A stretch of DNA of 64,000 nucleotides from NCBI RefSeq assembly GCF_023702065.1, contig NZ_QFDM01000003.1, positions 458,015 to 522,014 of the forward strand, read 5' to 3'. The first letter of the stretch is position 1; the number at the start of each line of letters is the position of its first letter. Positions 17,205 to 26,344 of this stretch are shown here, in pieces. The DNA comes from Methanoculleus oceani. Its GTDB lineage: Archaea; Halobacteriota; Methanomicrobia; Methanomicrobiales; Methanoculleaceae. The translations under genes and the position numbers were made by a program. The notes below the pieces were generated by a model. It saw only the letters and a list, made by a program, of their open reading frames with translations. It searched no databases and was not told the DNA's origin.

Positions 17205-20200
17205 ATGGATGGAAAACTACAGATGAAACAGAAGATTAACTCCGCTATCTCTTCTGGCGATCTGCGTGAGCTTGAAAAGGTAGTTTCGGACATATCGGAG
17301 ACGCAGACAAGGAAGGAGAAGAAATCACTCTACGAGCAGATGAATGCCGCCCTGGTCGAAGCGGCGTTCGAAGAAGGCCAGCCCGAACTCTTAAGCCAGC
17401 TCGTCGAACCGACCAGAGAAGAGATATTCGCCCTCTCCAGGCGTGCCGCCGCGCTCTATAGCGAGAGCAAGGACGAAACATGGTTCTCCGCAATATTTTC
17501 CCTGGTGGACAAACTCGACCGTAAGAGCCACCAGTCCGATATCCTTGCCGGGATCTCCCGCGATCTGGTCCAGGCAGGGGTCGATACCGGGGACATCCAC
17601 TATATCGAGAGAGGAGGAGAAGCCTTCGATAAGATCAGCATCCGTAAATACCGCTCAGCAATCCTCTCCGAGATCATCCCGCTCTTCATCCTGTACGGGC
17701 AGAAACACCACAACGTCGATATCATGCAGTATGCTCTCCAGATGCTCCCCGAGATCGGCGACATATCAAGACAGTCCCAACTCCATGCCGACGTGGCCCG
17801 GGCGATCGCCGGTTCCGGCATCGAATCCGGCGACATCAATCTTGTGATCAGCGGGCTTTCGAGTGCTACCGAGATCAACCAGAAGATCCGGCGCACCAAC
17901 TCGATCGCCGATATTGTGGATGCCGCCTGGAAATCCTCGTTGAAGAAGGAGATTTCCGACGTCGAACATATCATAGACTCTCTCCCGGATATTCCCGAAG
18001 AACGGCTCACCGAAGTCCTCGCGATCCTGACCGAGCAACTCCTCGACCGCCAGCGGGACAAGAAACAGATATACACCAAACTGCTCCGGATCGATGACGA
18101 AAAGGCATGGGCGGGCCAGACCATCGTCCTTGAACTCCTGAAGAAGGCAGAACGGAGCGGCGAACGCTGGTTCCTCGAGAAGGCGTTCGAGTTCAATGCT
18201 CGGGGCACAGGCGAGACCCAGCTCCCGATGGAGGAGATCGTCCTCTCCGGGATTGCGGTCGTCGAGAAGAGCGGCAACCCGACCATCCTCCTCGACATTA
18301 CGCCGCTGATCGACGAGTCCTGCGACGCCGCGAAGGCGGCCCAGCTCTACCGGCAGATCACCGACGCACTCTCCCGGATGGGCGACTTCTACCACGCGAT
18401 CGAGGTCATGAAGAAAGCCAGCTCCAGCACACAGAGGATCAACGCCCAATTTTTCGACACCAGTGTCCGCCTGATCAAGGAGGGTGTCCGGCGCGACGAG
18501 ATCAGGCTCGTCCGCGAGAACATCCTCGCCACACTGGATATCGATATTGCCGACTCGCTGGTACACCAGGCGGTGACCGACTTCTGCAAGGAGTACGACT
18601 TTGACGAAGTCATCAGGCACATACCGGCCATAAAGGAACTCGCGGGATCGCACCGCGCACAGGACCACCTGCTCCTTGAGTGCAACACCATCCTGATCGA
18701 GCGGGGGTTCGTCCTTCAGAAAGACCCGTCGGCCCTCGTAGACCTGGTGGGCCAGATCGGAGAACAGGCCCTGCGCGAGCAGGCAATCTCGACCATCGCC
18801 GTCGAGATGGCACGGATCGGCGTCGCCCGAAAAGACCGGGATCTCCTCCGGCATGCGACCGGGCTCACCTGCGAGATCATGGATCAGCAGGCACGAGCCG
18901 AGGCCATGGGCGGCATCGTGGATCAGGCGGCCGTGCTCGCCGTCGAGGACGGCGACCTCGACCTGCTCCACGGGATGCGGGTCCTCTCCACGTCCCTGCT
19001 GGAGCGGGACTACTGCCTCTTTGCGATGGGGAAGGTCATCCATGGCCTGATCATGTACGGGATCGAGCAGCTCTCGCTCCAGGCGCTGGATGAAGCAGCC
19101 CAGATCCTCTCCCAGATCAGCGACCCGTCCCTGCAGCGGCAGCTGGCCGACCCCCTCATCGAGGGGTACGTCCGCGTCGGGAGCCTGCAGGCGGCAGACC
19201 AGCTCTCGCGGGGGATGGGGCGGATCTTCGACGGTATGATGGAGCCGTTCGAGATCGCGCTGACCCTCCTCCATACCAGCACCCCGCGCGAAGAGATCTC
19301 GATCAAGATAGCAAGCTACGTCGACATCATGCTCGAGTACACGCAGGTCTACAGGAGCCCTATCTTTGCAGTCCCCATGACGCTCTTCTCCCTGGAGATC
19401 GAAGGGGATTACGAACGGACCGCCATGATCCAGAGGATCCTCACCTTCTTCACCAGCTACACGAAGGAGTTCGACTCGGCCGATCCCTATGAGGTGACGG
19501 CTTACCTGCTCGAGGGGATCGAAGGAGGAGCAGCAGCACCGCCGGTCCTCGAGTTGATGTACCGCCTCTTCGAGCACACGGGCGACGTCTATGCGCGGTA
19601 CTCCGGGATGTACCGGATCGTGAGCGCCTACTCGGTCCTCGGCAACGAAGAGCGGGCCGAGACGATCATCCGGAGGCTCCATGAGACCATCGGCACCATC
19701 TCCGAACCGTCCATCCGTGCAATCATGCTCTCCGACCTCGCCGGACTCATGGCCGGGATCGACCACAACGCAGCCAGAGGCTACCTTTCCGAGGCGCAGG
19801 GGACGCTTGAGTTCGTGGGGCAGGAACGTGAAGCATTCGTCAGGAAGAACCTGATCTACGCCGCAAGAAGCCTCAGCGCCGTAAACAGGCAGGACAAAGA
19901 CGTCGACTGGGCGATGGAGCAGGTCGGCAGGATCGAGGATCCGGTCGAGTACGTGGATGCCCTGGCAGCGGTCTTCGACATGGTCAACGAGCCTGCACAG
20001 AGAAAGGAGATCCTCTCGGCAATGTGCCATACCGTGGTGAGCATTCCTTCCCCCTACGTCCGGCTCTCGATGCTCTTTGACGTGGCGCAGTTCGCTGAGA
20101 CCTACGGCGACGAAGAGGAGATCAACGAACTGCTGGACGGCATGGAGAGAACCGCCGGCTACATTCAGATCCCGTTCATCACCGCCATGACCCAGCAGCG

Positions 20201-20771
20201 GATGGCCCGGATGCTCTTCTCGTTCTACCGGGCGAGCGGGAGACCGACCGCCCGGGAGCGCGCTGCCGATATCGTCTCGACCATCGACGACGACAGGATC
20301 CGGTACAGCCTGACGGTCCAGCTCGAGCAGGCCATGCCCCAGTCATGGAAGAGCACGGTCTACGGCAGGATCCTCGACTGCCGGGACAAGATCCGGAGCG
20401 GCGATTACACCACAAAGGACATGGTCACGCTTGACCGGGCGATACGGGCGGCACCCGACCGGGCAAAGCGGGCGACCTACTACACCGAACTCTACCTCAT
20501 CTCCAGGAACGCAGGACAGTATGAAGTTGCGGACAGGATGCTGCTCTGTGCGCTCGAAGAAGCACGGATCATCAGGCCGCTCTCGCGGCGGGCTTTCGTG
20601 CTCGGCGATATGGCGTGCCGGATCTACGCAGAGCGCTACGAAGACCGCTCAAGGGAGATCCTCGACATGGCCGTGAGCGAAGCCCTCAACATCCGCGACG
20701 CGACGATCCGGGACGAAGTATACGACGAACTGGATATGTCCATGCGGATCATCCAGGAGCACTGGCTGTGA
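17205..20771 (+). CDS. giant helical-repeat protein (1188 aa), unknown function
   Basis: 1188 residues with no signal peptide, membrane span or known catalytic motif. It is built of many imperfect alpha-helical repeats of roughly 60-70 residues with a recurrent pattern such as L-x-x-I-A-x-x-x-A-x-x-G-x-x-x-x-D-x-x-x-L (for example ISTIAVEMARIGVARKDRD and GIVDQAAVLAVEDGDLD), resembling TPR/HEAT solenoids. It starts MDGKLQMKQKINSAISSGDL and has its own TATA box. The acylphosphatase gene overlaps its stop by 4 bp. Such a scaffold probably binds proteins; no specific role is visible. Confidence 0.8.
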   Translation: MDGKLQMKQKINSAISSGDLRELEKVVSDISETQTRKEKKSLYEQMNAALVEAAFEEGQPELLSQLVEPTREEIFALSRRAAALYSESKDETWFSAIFSLVDKLDRKSHQSDILAGISRDLVQAGVDTGDIHYIERGGEAFDKISIRKYRSAILSEIIPLFILYGQKHHNVDIMQYALQMLPEIGDISRQSQLHADVARAIAGSGIESGDINLVISGLSSATEINQKIRRTNSIADIVDAAWKSSLKKEISDVEHIIDSLPDIPEERLTEVLAILTEQLLDRQRDKKQIYTKLLRIDDEKAWAGQTIVLELLKKAERSGERWFLEKAFEFNARGTGETQLPMEEIVLSGIAVVEKSGNPTILLDITPLIDESCDAAKAAQLYRQITDALSRMGDFYHAIEVMKKASSSTQRINAQFFDTSVRLIKEGVRRDEIRLVRENILATLDIDIADSLVHQAVTDFCKEYDFDEVIRHIPAIKELAGSHRAQDHLLLECNTILIERGFVLQKDPSALVDLVGQIGEQALREQAISTIAVEMARIGVARKDRDLLRHATGLTCEIMDQQARAEAMGGIVDQAAVLAVEDGDLDLLHGMRVLSTSLLERDYCLFAMGKVIHGLIMYGIEQLSLQALDEAAQILSQISDPSLQRQLADPLIEGYVRVGSLQAADQLSRGMGRIFDGMMEPFEIALTLLHTSTPREEISIKIASYVDIMLEYTQVYRSPIFAVPMTLFSLEIEGDYERTAMIQRILTFFTSYTKEFDSADPYEVTAYLLEGIEGGAAAPPVLELMYRLFEHTGDVYARYSGMYRIVSAYSVLGNEERAETIIRRLHETIGTISEPSIRAIMLSDLAGLMAGIDHNAARGYLSEAQGTLEFVGQEREAFVRKNLIYAARSLSAVNRQDKDVDWAMEQVGRIEDPVEYVDALAAVFDMVNEPAQRKEILSAMCHTVVSIPSPYVRLSMLFDVAQFAETYGDEEEINELLDGMERTAGYIQIPFITAMTQQRMARMLFSFYRASGRPTARERAADIVSTIDDDRIRYSLTVQLEQAMPQSWKSTVYGRILDCRDKIRSGDYTTKDMVTLDRAIRAAPDRAKRATYYTELYLISRNAGQYEVADRMLLCALEEARIIRPLSRRAFVLGDMACRIYAERYEDRSREILDMAVSEALNIRDATIRDEVYDELDMSMRIIQEHWL

Positions 20772-21055
20772 AGACGATCGAGATCAGGATCTCGGGAAGG
20801 GTGCAGGGCGTCGGGTTTCGTGCGTGTATCAAAAGGATCGCCACCAACCTCGGCGTCGGCGGCGAGGCGATGAACCTCCCCGACGGGAGGGTGTTCATTA
20901 CCGCAACCGCCGAACCCGTCATCCTCGACAAGTTCGTCTCCATGCTGTATGGGTGCCCGCGGGTCGTCATCAGGGACATCACCCAGCAGGAGATCCCCCA
21001 TGCCGCCTACCCCGAGTTCACCATCCAGCGGGGCAGTTACCAGTACAGCACGTGA
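20768..21055 (+). CDS. acyP: acylphosphatase
   Basis: 95 residues from GTG 20768, overlapping the preceding TGA (GTGA). The signature GRVQGVGFRACI holds the phosphate-binding loop and catalytic Arg, and the catalytic Asn is in AMNLPDGRVF. The enzyme hydrolyses acyl phosphates such as acetyl phosphate. Overlap with the helical-repeat gene implies translational coupling. Its 3' end overlaps the 3' end of the opposing cas1 gene by 19 bp. Confidence 0.88.
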   Translation: MKTIEIRISGRVQGVGFRACIKRIATNLGVGGEAMNLPDGRVFITATAEPVILDKFVSMLYGCPRVVIRDITQQEIPHAAYPEFTIQRGSYQYST

Positions 21056-21972
21056 AATTCGGCGTTCGTGAGGAGCGCATCCCGCAGGATGCGCACCTGG
21101 GCATCGATACGGGACTGGTCTATGGAGTCGCGGAGCGCCGCGACAAGCCGGGCCGAGAGGTTCCCGTCAAGATAGCATCTCTTTTCACCGCATTCGTAAT
21201 CCCCGTCCAGGATTTCCTCCCGGGCAAACCGGATGACGGCACGGTCCACCATCGCCGCTTTCTGCGGTTCGATGAGGTCGTGGACGAAACTCCCGGCCCC
21301 CTCGTGAAGCATGCCAAGGTCGGGGTCGAGATGGGCGCCGACCAGTGAGACGCAACAGTTGCCATATAGCATCGCGTATCCGAGCGAGAACATGGCGTTG
21401 ACGGGGTCGAGGTAAGGGCGGCTCGTCCTGCGCCGGAACCCGAGTTCCGGCGGGAGTGTGCGGGAGAGGATCTCGTAGTACATATCGGCGGTCAGGCGGG
21501 AGAGCCTCCGCAGATCCTCCATGGTGACCGAGATCGCGAGTTCCTCTCTGGCCTCGTGGAGGAAGTCGAGTTCTCCGGCGTAGAAGATGTCGTGCCCGGC
21601 GCGGTCGTAGAGTTCCTCGAGGAGGAGGAGCCTCGACTGGAGGCCGGCTCGCGCAAGCGGCTGTGCGAACCGGTGAGGGGCCGCCTGTTCCTGGGCGAGG
21701 CGCACCGCCTCGTCCGGCCGGTAGCCGTAGGGGTAGAGATGTCCGACGGGCGTGCCGTCGATATCGAAGAAGGTGATGGCAGCACCGGCTTTGAGAAGGT
21801 TTGTCACCGCCGAGGTGTGCAGGGTATGGCCGCCGACGACCAGGAGGTGTTTCACTGCCTGGAGGGGGTAACGCCGGGTATCGCTCCCGTGCGCGATGAC
21901 CAGTTCCTGTGTCGTCGCCTTGATGTGACCCCCGTAGCCGAAGACGGGAAGCCAGGGTTCGGTCGCTGTCAT
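21037..21972 (-). CDS. cas1: stand-alone Cas1 integrase (no CRISPR locus)
   Basis: 311 residues. N-terminal beta domain, then the helical catalytic domain with DPVNAMFSLGYAMLY and the hallmark AHLDPDLGMLHEG. The metal-binding triad is present: Glu152 (TMEDLRR), His223 (MLHEG) and Asp232 (FVHDLIEP). Cas1 is a DNA integrase that inserts spacers in CRISPR adaptation. Here there is no cas2, cas4, effector gene or repeat array within the window, and no family-B polymerase or terminal repeats as in casposons. It is divergent from the surface-protein block (253 bp spacer) and convergent with acyP. Solo Cas1 families are known in methanogens; their job is not settled. Confidence 0.9.
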   Translation of the reverse strand: MTATEPWLPVFGYGGHIKATTQELVIAHGSDTRRYPLQAVKHLLVVGGHTLHTSAVTNLLKAGAAITFFDIDGTPVGHLYPYGYRPDEAVRLAQEQAAPHRFAQPLARAGLQSRLLLLEELYDRAGHDIFYAGELDFLHEAREELAISVTMEDLRRLSRLTADMYYEILSRTLPPELGFRRRTSRPYLDPVNAMFSLGYAMLYGNCCVSLVGAHLDPDLGMLHEGAGSFVHDLIEPQKAAMVDRAVIRFAREEILDGDYECGEKRCYLDGNLSARLVAALRDSIDQSRIDAQVRILRDALLTNAEFHVLYW

Positions 21973-22108
21973 CCAATCACTCTGGAAATGAATATTGGGC
22001 GGTTTTTGGTGATTAATGCATCGATTAGCCGGATCCGGTGTGATCTTCCGGATACCGGGCAGTCAGGAGAGTACGGGGAAAGGACCTGATGCAGATAAAT
22101 CAACTTAT

Positions 22109-22132
22109 GTTAACTTAACCGGGTTAATTAAC
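22109..22132. promoter_or_regulatory. 24-bp near-palindrome upstream of the surface-protein block
   Basis: GTTAACTTAACC and GGGTTAATTAAC form an inverted repeat with few mismatches, in an AT-rich island within GC-rich DNA. It lies about 95 bp before the first gene of the block and just upstream of a possible TATA box (TTTTACATA, 22141-22149). Its size and symmetry suit a dimeric regulator such as a DtxR- or ArsR-type repressor. The regulator is not identified. Confidence 0.5.
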
Positions 22133-22225
22133 TGTAACGTTTTTACATACCCATAACCTAGTCTAAAACATTACTTTTCCAGACAGGGTTCTGGGAAAGA
22201 GTATGAACAGAAATAGGGTGATATC

Positions 22226-25200
22226 ATGGGCATTTTGGGAAAAAGAATCCATTACATTCCGATTGTACTGATAGCCTGCCTGCTGCTGGCATCACCGGCA
22301 GAGGCACTCGACGACCCCGTGCTGCTCTTTAACGGGACGGTTGCACTGACGAACGGCACGTTCGAATGTACGGCCTACAACTCCGATAGTTCCTACACAA
22401 TTCAGAACCGGACCCCGCTCGGGGCACTCCAGGCGGTAGCGGAGCTCGAGAGCTTCACCTACGATGTAACCGACAAGAGGTGGGGCACGGATGGAGTCCT
22501 CCTGCTCGATAATATCGGCGAATACCAGTTCGTAAAGGGCGGGGCCGAATGGGCCTGCTACGTCAACGACGTCTTCAAGGACGGGTACGGCAACCACGAC
22601 GACGGCCTCAACGTTGTAGCGCTTGCCGAAGGCGATGAGGTCCTCTTCTGCTACGGCAACGACACGACGCAGGAGAACGCAACGGTGCTGATCCAGATCG
22701 AAGTGACTCTGGACGAGTCGCCGGTGACACCGACTCCCACCCCGACCCCGTCGGGCTGGAGCATCACGCTCACGGGCGCGTCGACCGAGACCGTCGACCA
22801 GGACTACTTCGAGGACGGGATCGCCTGCGGGCATGTCGCCACCTACACCGACGAGAACGGTGGTGAGTGGAGCGGCATGCCGCTCTGGTATCTCATCGGC
22901 CTTGTAGACGACGACCAGGACCACGGGTCCGGTGCGTTCAACGACGCTCTCGCCGAGCAGGGTTACTCGATAAAGATCACCTCAGGCGACGGCTACGAGA
23001 TCAATTTCCAGAGTGCAAGCGTCGCAAGGAACGACGAGATCATCGTCGCAAACACCCTCAACGGCACCGAACTCCCCGAGACCATCGGCGAGAGCGAGAA
23101 ACCCTGCTGGCCGCTCCAGCTCATCGGTCCCGACGTGAGCGCCGGCCAGAAGATCGGCAGCATTGCCTCGATCGAGCTCGTCGGACTTCCCGAGCCCTCC
23201 GGCGACTGGGAAATCACGCTCGCGGGCGCGTTCAACCGGACGCTCACGCAGGCGGAGTTTGAGGACGGGCTCTCATGCCACGACGAGAGTTATACCGACG
23301 ACAGCGATCGGGTCTGGACCGGCATACCTCTCTGGTATCTGGTGGCCGTCGTCGACGATATGGAGGCCGATGACCACTGGACGCTGAACGATACGCGGGC
23401 GGCCGCCGGCTACACCGTGCGGGTGACCGCGAGCGACGGGTTTAGCGCTACGTTCAATAGCGCCGATATCGCCCGGAGCGATGCGTACCTTGTCGCGGAC
23501 AAAATGAACGCAACACCGCTTTCCGCAGATAACGGTGCGCCGTTGAAGCTCGTCGGCTCCGCCCTGACGTCCGGCAGCCAGAGAATCGGCAGCATCGCGT
23601 CGATCACCCTGGAGGGGCTGCCTGACGAGAGCACCGATTCCGAGTGGACGCTTGCTCTCGAAGGGCCGAAGGTTACGGACCTTCTCACGAAGGAAGAGTT
23701 CGAAGCGTGCGGCTACCACACAAAGACCTACAACGACGGGGTCAGCACCTGGACCGGCGTCCCGTTAAAGGTCCTCTGCGGCTGGGTTGACGACGACGTC
23801 ATGCACGGCTCCGGAGCGTTCAACACCGCTCTCGCCCAGGCAGGCTACACGGTGATCGTCTCCTCCGGCGGGGAGAACCCCTACAGCAAGGAGTTCACCA
23901 GCCAGGAGATCATGGCGAGCCCGCTCGACTATATCGTCGCGAGCAAGGTCAACGGCACCGCGATCACCGGAGGCGCCTACCCGCTCCGCCTCGTCGGCGA
24001 GGGGGCAACCGGGAGCAAGAGTGTCGGGAACGTCCAGAAGATCCAGCTCGTCGACTTCCAGGAGCCGACGGAACCCCCGTCCATCCGCATCGTTCTGTAC
24101 GCCTCCGATGGCGTGACCGTCGTCGAAGAGACGACGAAGACCATCACGTGGATGGAAGGGAACCTGGATATCTACGGAGCTCCGGACGGCGTCTGGCTCA
24201 GGTTCCAGGGCCCCACCTTCGATCCGGATGACCTCTGGAATCCGGAGGAGGACAAAAACCCCGGCAAGGTCGACGAAGTCGTGAAAGGGACCTCGATCCG
24301 TGACCTCTGCGACCTCGTAGGCGGGGTTCAGGAGGGAGGCGAGGTAAAACTCGTCGCATCCGACGGTTACGAGGCCAAACTGAACTACACCAATCTCTAT
24401 ACCCCGCTCGACCGGCAGGGGGAGGCTATCGTCGCCTGGTGGACGGAGCGGCAGGGTTACGCACCCGCATACAGTGACGGACCGCGCCTCTTCTTCAACG
24501 CACCCGACGGCATCTTCGGCGCCGACGACATGCGGGTATGCCTCGCCCAACCGTACTGGCACTACTTCGATTCCGGTGGCGTCCATTATCCCTCGGCGGG
24601 AGGCGTCTCCAACAGGAACATCGCGACCATCAAGATCTATCAGGCGCCGCGGGAGGACTGGAACCTCGTCCTGACGGGCGCCATCACCCAGACCATCACC
24701 CGGTCATACTTCGAGTCGGGCAAAGCCTGCGCTATGGCCGGGCACGGCGCGACGTGGACCGACGACCAGGACCAGGTCTGGTCGGGGATGCCGCTCTGGC
24801 TCCTCTGTGGTTATGTCGACGACACCAACAGCCACGATTACGGAACGGATCCCTTCAATGATGACCTCGCGGACGCAGGCTACAACGTGACCGTCATCGA
24901 CTACGGTCCGGACGGCACCAGGGGTACCGACGATGACTTCTCCGCCACCTTCAACAGTTCGTTTGTTGCGCGGAACAACAACATCATCGTCGCCGACGAG
25001 ATCGACGGCGCACCGCTGCCGGCCGACGGCGATAAACCGTCCTGGCCGCTGAAACTCGTCGGCTCCGCCCTGACGTCCAACAAGCAGAAGGTCGGGAGCA
25101 TCGATGAGATCGTGCTGACCGGGGTGCCGGTAGTATCCGACGCGACGATCTCCCTTGAGACGGGCTGGAACTTTGTCTCGACCCCGAAGCGGCTTGCCGA

Positions 25201-25654
25201 CGGCAGCAACACCTTCGCGATCTTTGACGCGGTCGATACCGCCGATCACTCAATCCTGCTCTATGACGGGCTGGAGTCCGAATGGAAGGCGGTGGGTTCA
25301 ACCGACTCCTTCCAGCCGCTCGACGCGGTCTGGGTCTACACGAACGCGGCCTGCACCGTCTCCCTGACTTACGCCCCCGGTGAGCCCGAACTCCCGCCCG
25401 CGAAGAGCCTCGGCAAGGGCTGGAACGCGATCGGCTTCACGGACACCGAAGCCGAATCTGCCGCAAACACCCTGCTCTCCCTCGGAGACCACTGGACCAC
25501 CCTGATCGGATTCGACGCAGAGGGGCAGGAGTACGGGGTATCGATCATCCGCGGCGCCAGCGGCAGCCACGGCGAAGAAAACACGATGCAGCCCACGCAG
25601 GGTTACTGGATCTACATGACCGAAGCAGACACGCTCGCTGCCATCAGCGCCTGA
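22226..25654 (+). CDS. secreted multidomain protein with DUF4430-like and repeated molybdopterin-fold domains
   Basis: 1142 residues with a signal peptide (MGILGKRIHYIPIVLIACLL, cleavage near 27). Residues ~30-160 resemble DUF4430 (cobalamin-protein-like beta domain); a TPTPTPTP linker follows. Four tandem domains (~178-322, 327-467, 473-612, 811-968) match the molybdopterin-binding oxidoreductase fold in lineup: a Cys (C201, C351, C495, C835), then W-[ST]-G-[MIV]-P-L, then a GY..-V--SDG stretch and PLKLVG. A longer relative of this fold spans ~614-808. The C-terminal ~170 residues are a GWNFVSTP/GWNAIGF surface domain. It is first in a seven-gene block. Metal or pterin binding is inferred, not shown. 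Confidence 0.8.
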   Translation: MGILGKRIHYIPIVLIACLLLASPAEALDDPVLLFNGTVALTNGTFECTAYNSDSSYTIQNRTPLGALQAVAELESFTYDVTDKRWGTDGVLLLDNIGEYQFVKGGAEWACYVNDVFKDGYGNHDDGLNVVALAEGDEVLFCYGNDTTQENATVLIQIEVTLDESPVTPTPTPTPSGWSITLTGASTETVDQDYFEDGIACGHVATYTDENGGEWSGMPLWYLIGLVDDDQDHGSGAFNDALAEQGYSIKITSGDGYEINFQSASVARNDEIIVANTLNGTELPETIGESEKPCWPLQLIGPDVSAGQKIGSIASIELVGLPEPSGDWEITLAGAFNRTLTQAEFEDGLSCHDESYTDDSDRVWTGIPLWYLVAVVDDMEADDHWTLNDTRAAAGYTVRVTASDGFSATFNSADIARSDAYLVADKMNATPLSADNGAPLKLVGSALTSGSQRIGSIASITLEGLPDESTDSEWTLALEGPKVTDLLTKEEFEACGYHTKTYNDGVSTWTGVPLKVLCGWVDDDVMHGSGAFNTALAQAGYTVIVSSGGENPYSKEFTSQEIMASPLDYIVASKVNGTAITGGAYPLRLVGEGATGSKSVGNVQKIQLVDFQEPTEPPSIRIVLYASDGVTVVEETTKTITWMEGNLDIYGAPDGVWLRFQGPTFDPDDLWNPEEDKNPGKVDEVVKGTSIRDLCDLVGGVQEGGEVKLVASDGYEAKLNYTNLYTPLDRQGEAIVAWWTERQGYAPAYSDGPRLFFNAPDGIFGADDMRVCLAQPYWHYFDSGGVHYPSAGGVSNRNIATIKIYQAPREDWNLVLTGAITQTITRSYFESGKACAMAGHGATWTDDQDQVWSGMPLWLLCGYVDDTNSHDYGTDPFNDDLADAGYNVTVIDYGPDGTRGTDDDFSATFNSSFVARNNNIIVADEIDGAPLPADGDKPSWPLKLVGSALTSNKQKVGSIDEIVLTGVPVVSDATISLETGWNFVSTPKRLADGSNTFAIFDAVDTADHSILLYDGLESEWKAVGSTDSFQPLDAVWVYTNAACTVSLTYAPGEPELPPAKSLGKGWNAIGFTDTEAESAANTLLSLGDHWTTLIGFDAEGQEYGVSIIRGASGSHGEENTMQPTQGYWIYMTEADTLAAISA

Positions 25655-25664
25655 AGGTGATAGA

Positions 25665-26309
25665 GTGAAGATGCAACATGGTATCGTACTGATCCTTCTC
25701 CTCGGGCTCGTCGCCGGTGCGGCGGCTGCCGGGGACACCCCCCCCGTCTTCCCTCAGGAGTTCTACGGGGGCGTGACGATCGGCGGATCGCCTGCGCCAG
25801 CCGGGACCGTGATCACGGCGACGATAGGGGAGACGGAGTGCGGCTCTATCCAGACAGTGGAGTCAGGAAAATACGGCGATCCTGACCGGCGCCTCGGGGG
25901 CCGCCTTATCGTGACGGGGACCGCAGACCAGGTGGGAGAGACGATCACCTTTTCCGTCAACGGAGTGGCTGCACCGCAAACCTCAGTCTTTACATCAGAA
26001 GCGATAACGGCCCTCGATCTGAGCGTTCCCGGGAGCGGCGGATCCGGCGGCGGTGGATCCGGCGGCGGATCCGGCGGTTCCTCCAAAGACCCCGGCTCGC
26101 AGCTCACCTATGACCCCGACGCAGAGGCAACAACCCCGCCTGCGACGACCGCCGCCACGGCTACCCCGGACGTGAAGCCGACAGCGATAGCGGAGGCACA
26201 GGAGACCGCAACCCAGGGGCCTGCCACTGCACTCCCCACGTGGGCGCTGGCCCTCATCGTCGTGCTGGCCGTCGCACTTGCGGCATCCCTCCTCATGAGG
26301 AGGAAGTAA
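25665..26309 (+). CDS. secreted, C-terminally anchored beta-domain protein with Gly/Ser and Thr-rich linkers
   Basis: 214 residues from GTG 25665, 10 bp after the previous stop (ATG 25671 is an alternative). Signal peptide to about residue 22, one globular beta-rich domain (~25-120), a Gly/Ser stretch (PGSGGSGGGGSGGGSGGSS), a Thr/Pro/Ala-rich stalk, then a hydrophobic helix with a basic end (ALPTWALALIVVLAVALAAS...MRRK). This is the layout of an S-layer-spanning surface protein. Function unknown; its place suggests a partner of the pterin-fold proteins. Confidence 0.75.
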   Translation: MKMQHGIVLILLLGLVAGAAAAGDTPPVFPQEFYGGVTIGGSPAPAGTVITATIGETECGSIQTVESGKYGDPDRRLGGRLIVTGTADQVGETITFSVNGVAAPQTSVFTSEAITALDLSVPGSGGSGGGGSGGGSGGSSKDPGSQLTYDPDAEATTPPATTAATATPDVKPTAIAEAQETATQGPATALPTWALALIVVLAVALAASLLMRRK

Positions 26310-26344
26310 CCTCCCCCTTTTTCACTAATGTCAGGGAGCAACGC

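Noticed and set aside
17766..20030. 754-codon minus-strand frame over the helical-repeat gene
   Set aside because: Composition (many Asp, Leu, Val, Gly, Arg in short runs) is that of a mirror frame; the plus-strand protein has regular repeats, its own promoter and a coupled neighbour.
21037..21972. Casposon
   Set aside because: No family-B DNA polymerase, HNH nuclease or terminal inverted repeats nearby; neighbours are ordinary chromosomal genes.
21973..22225. CRISPR array or leader next to cas1
   Set aside because: The spacer has one palindrome only; no repeated units of 24-40 bp with regular spacing are seen here or anywhere in the window.
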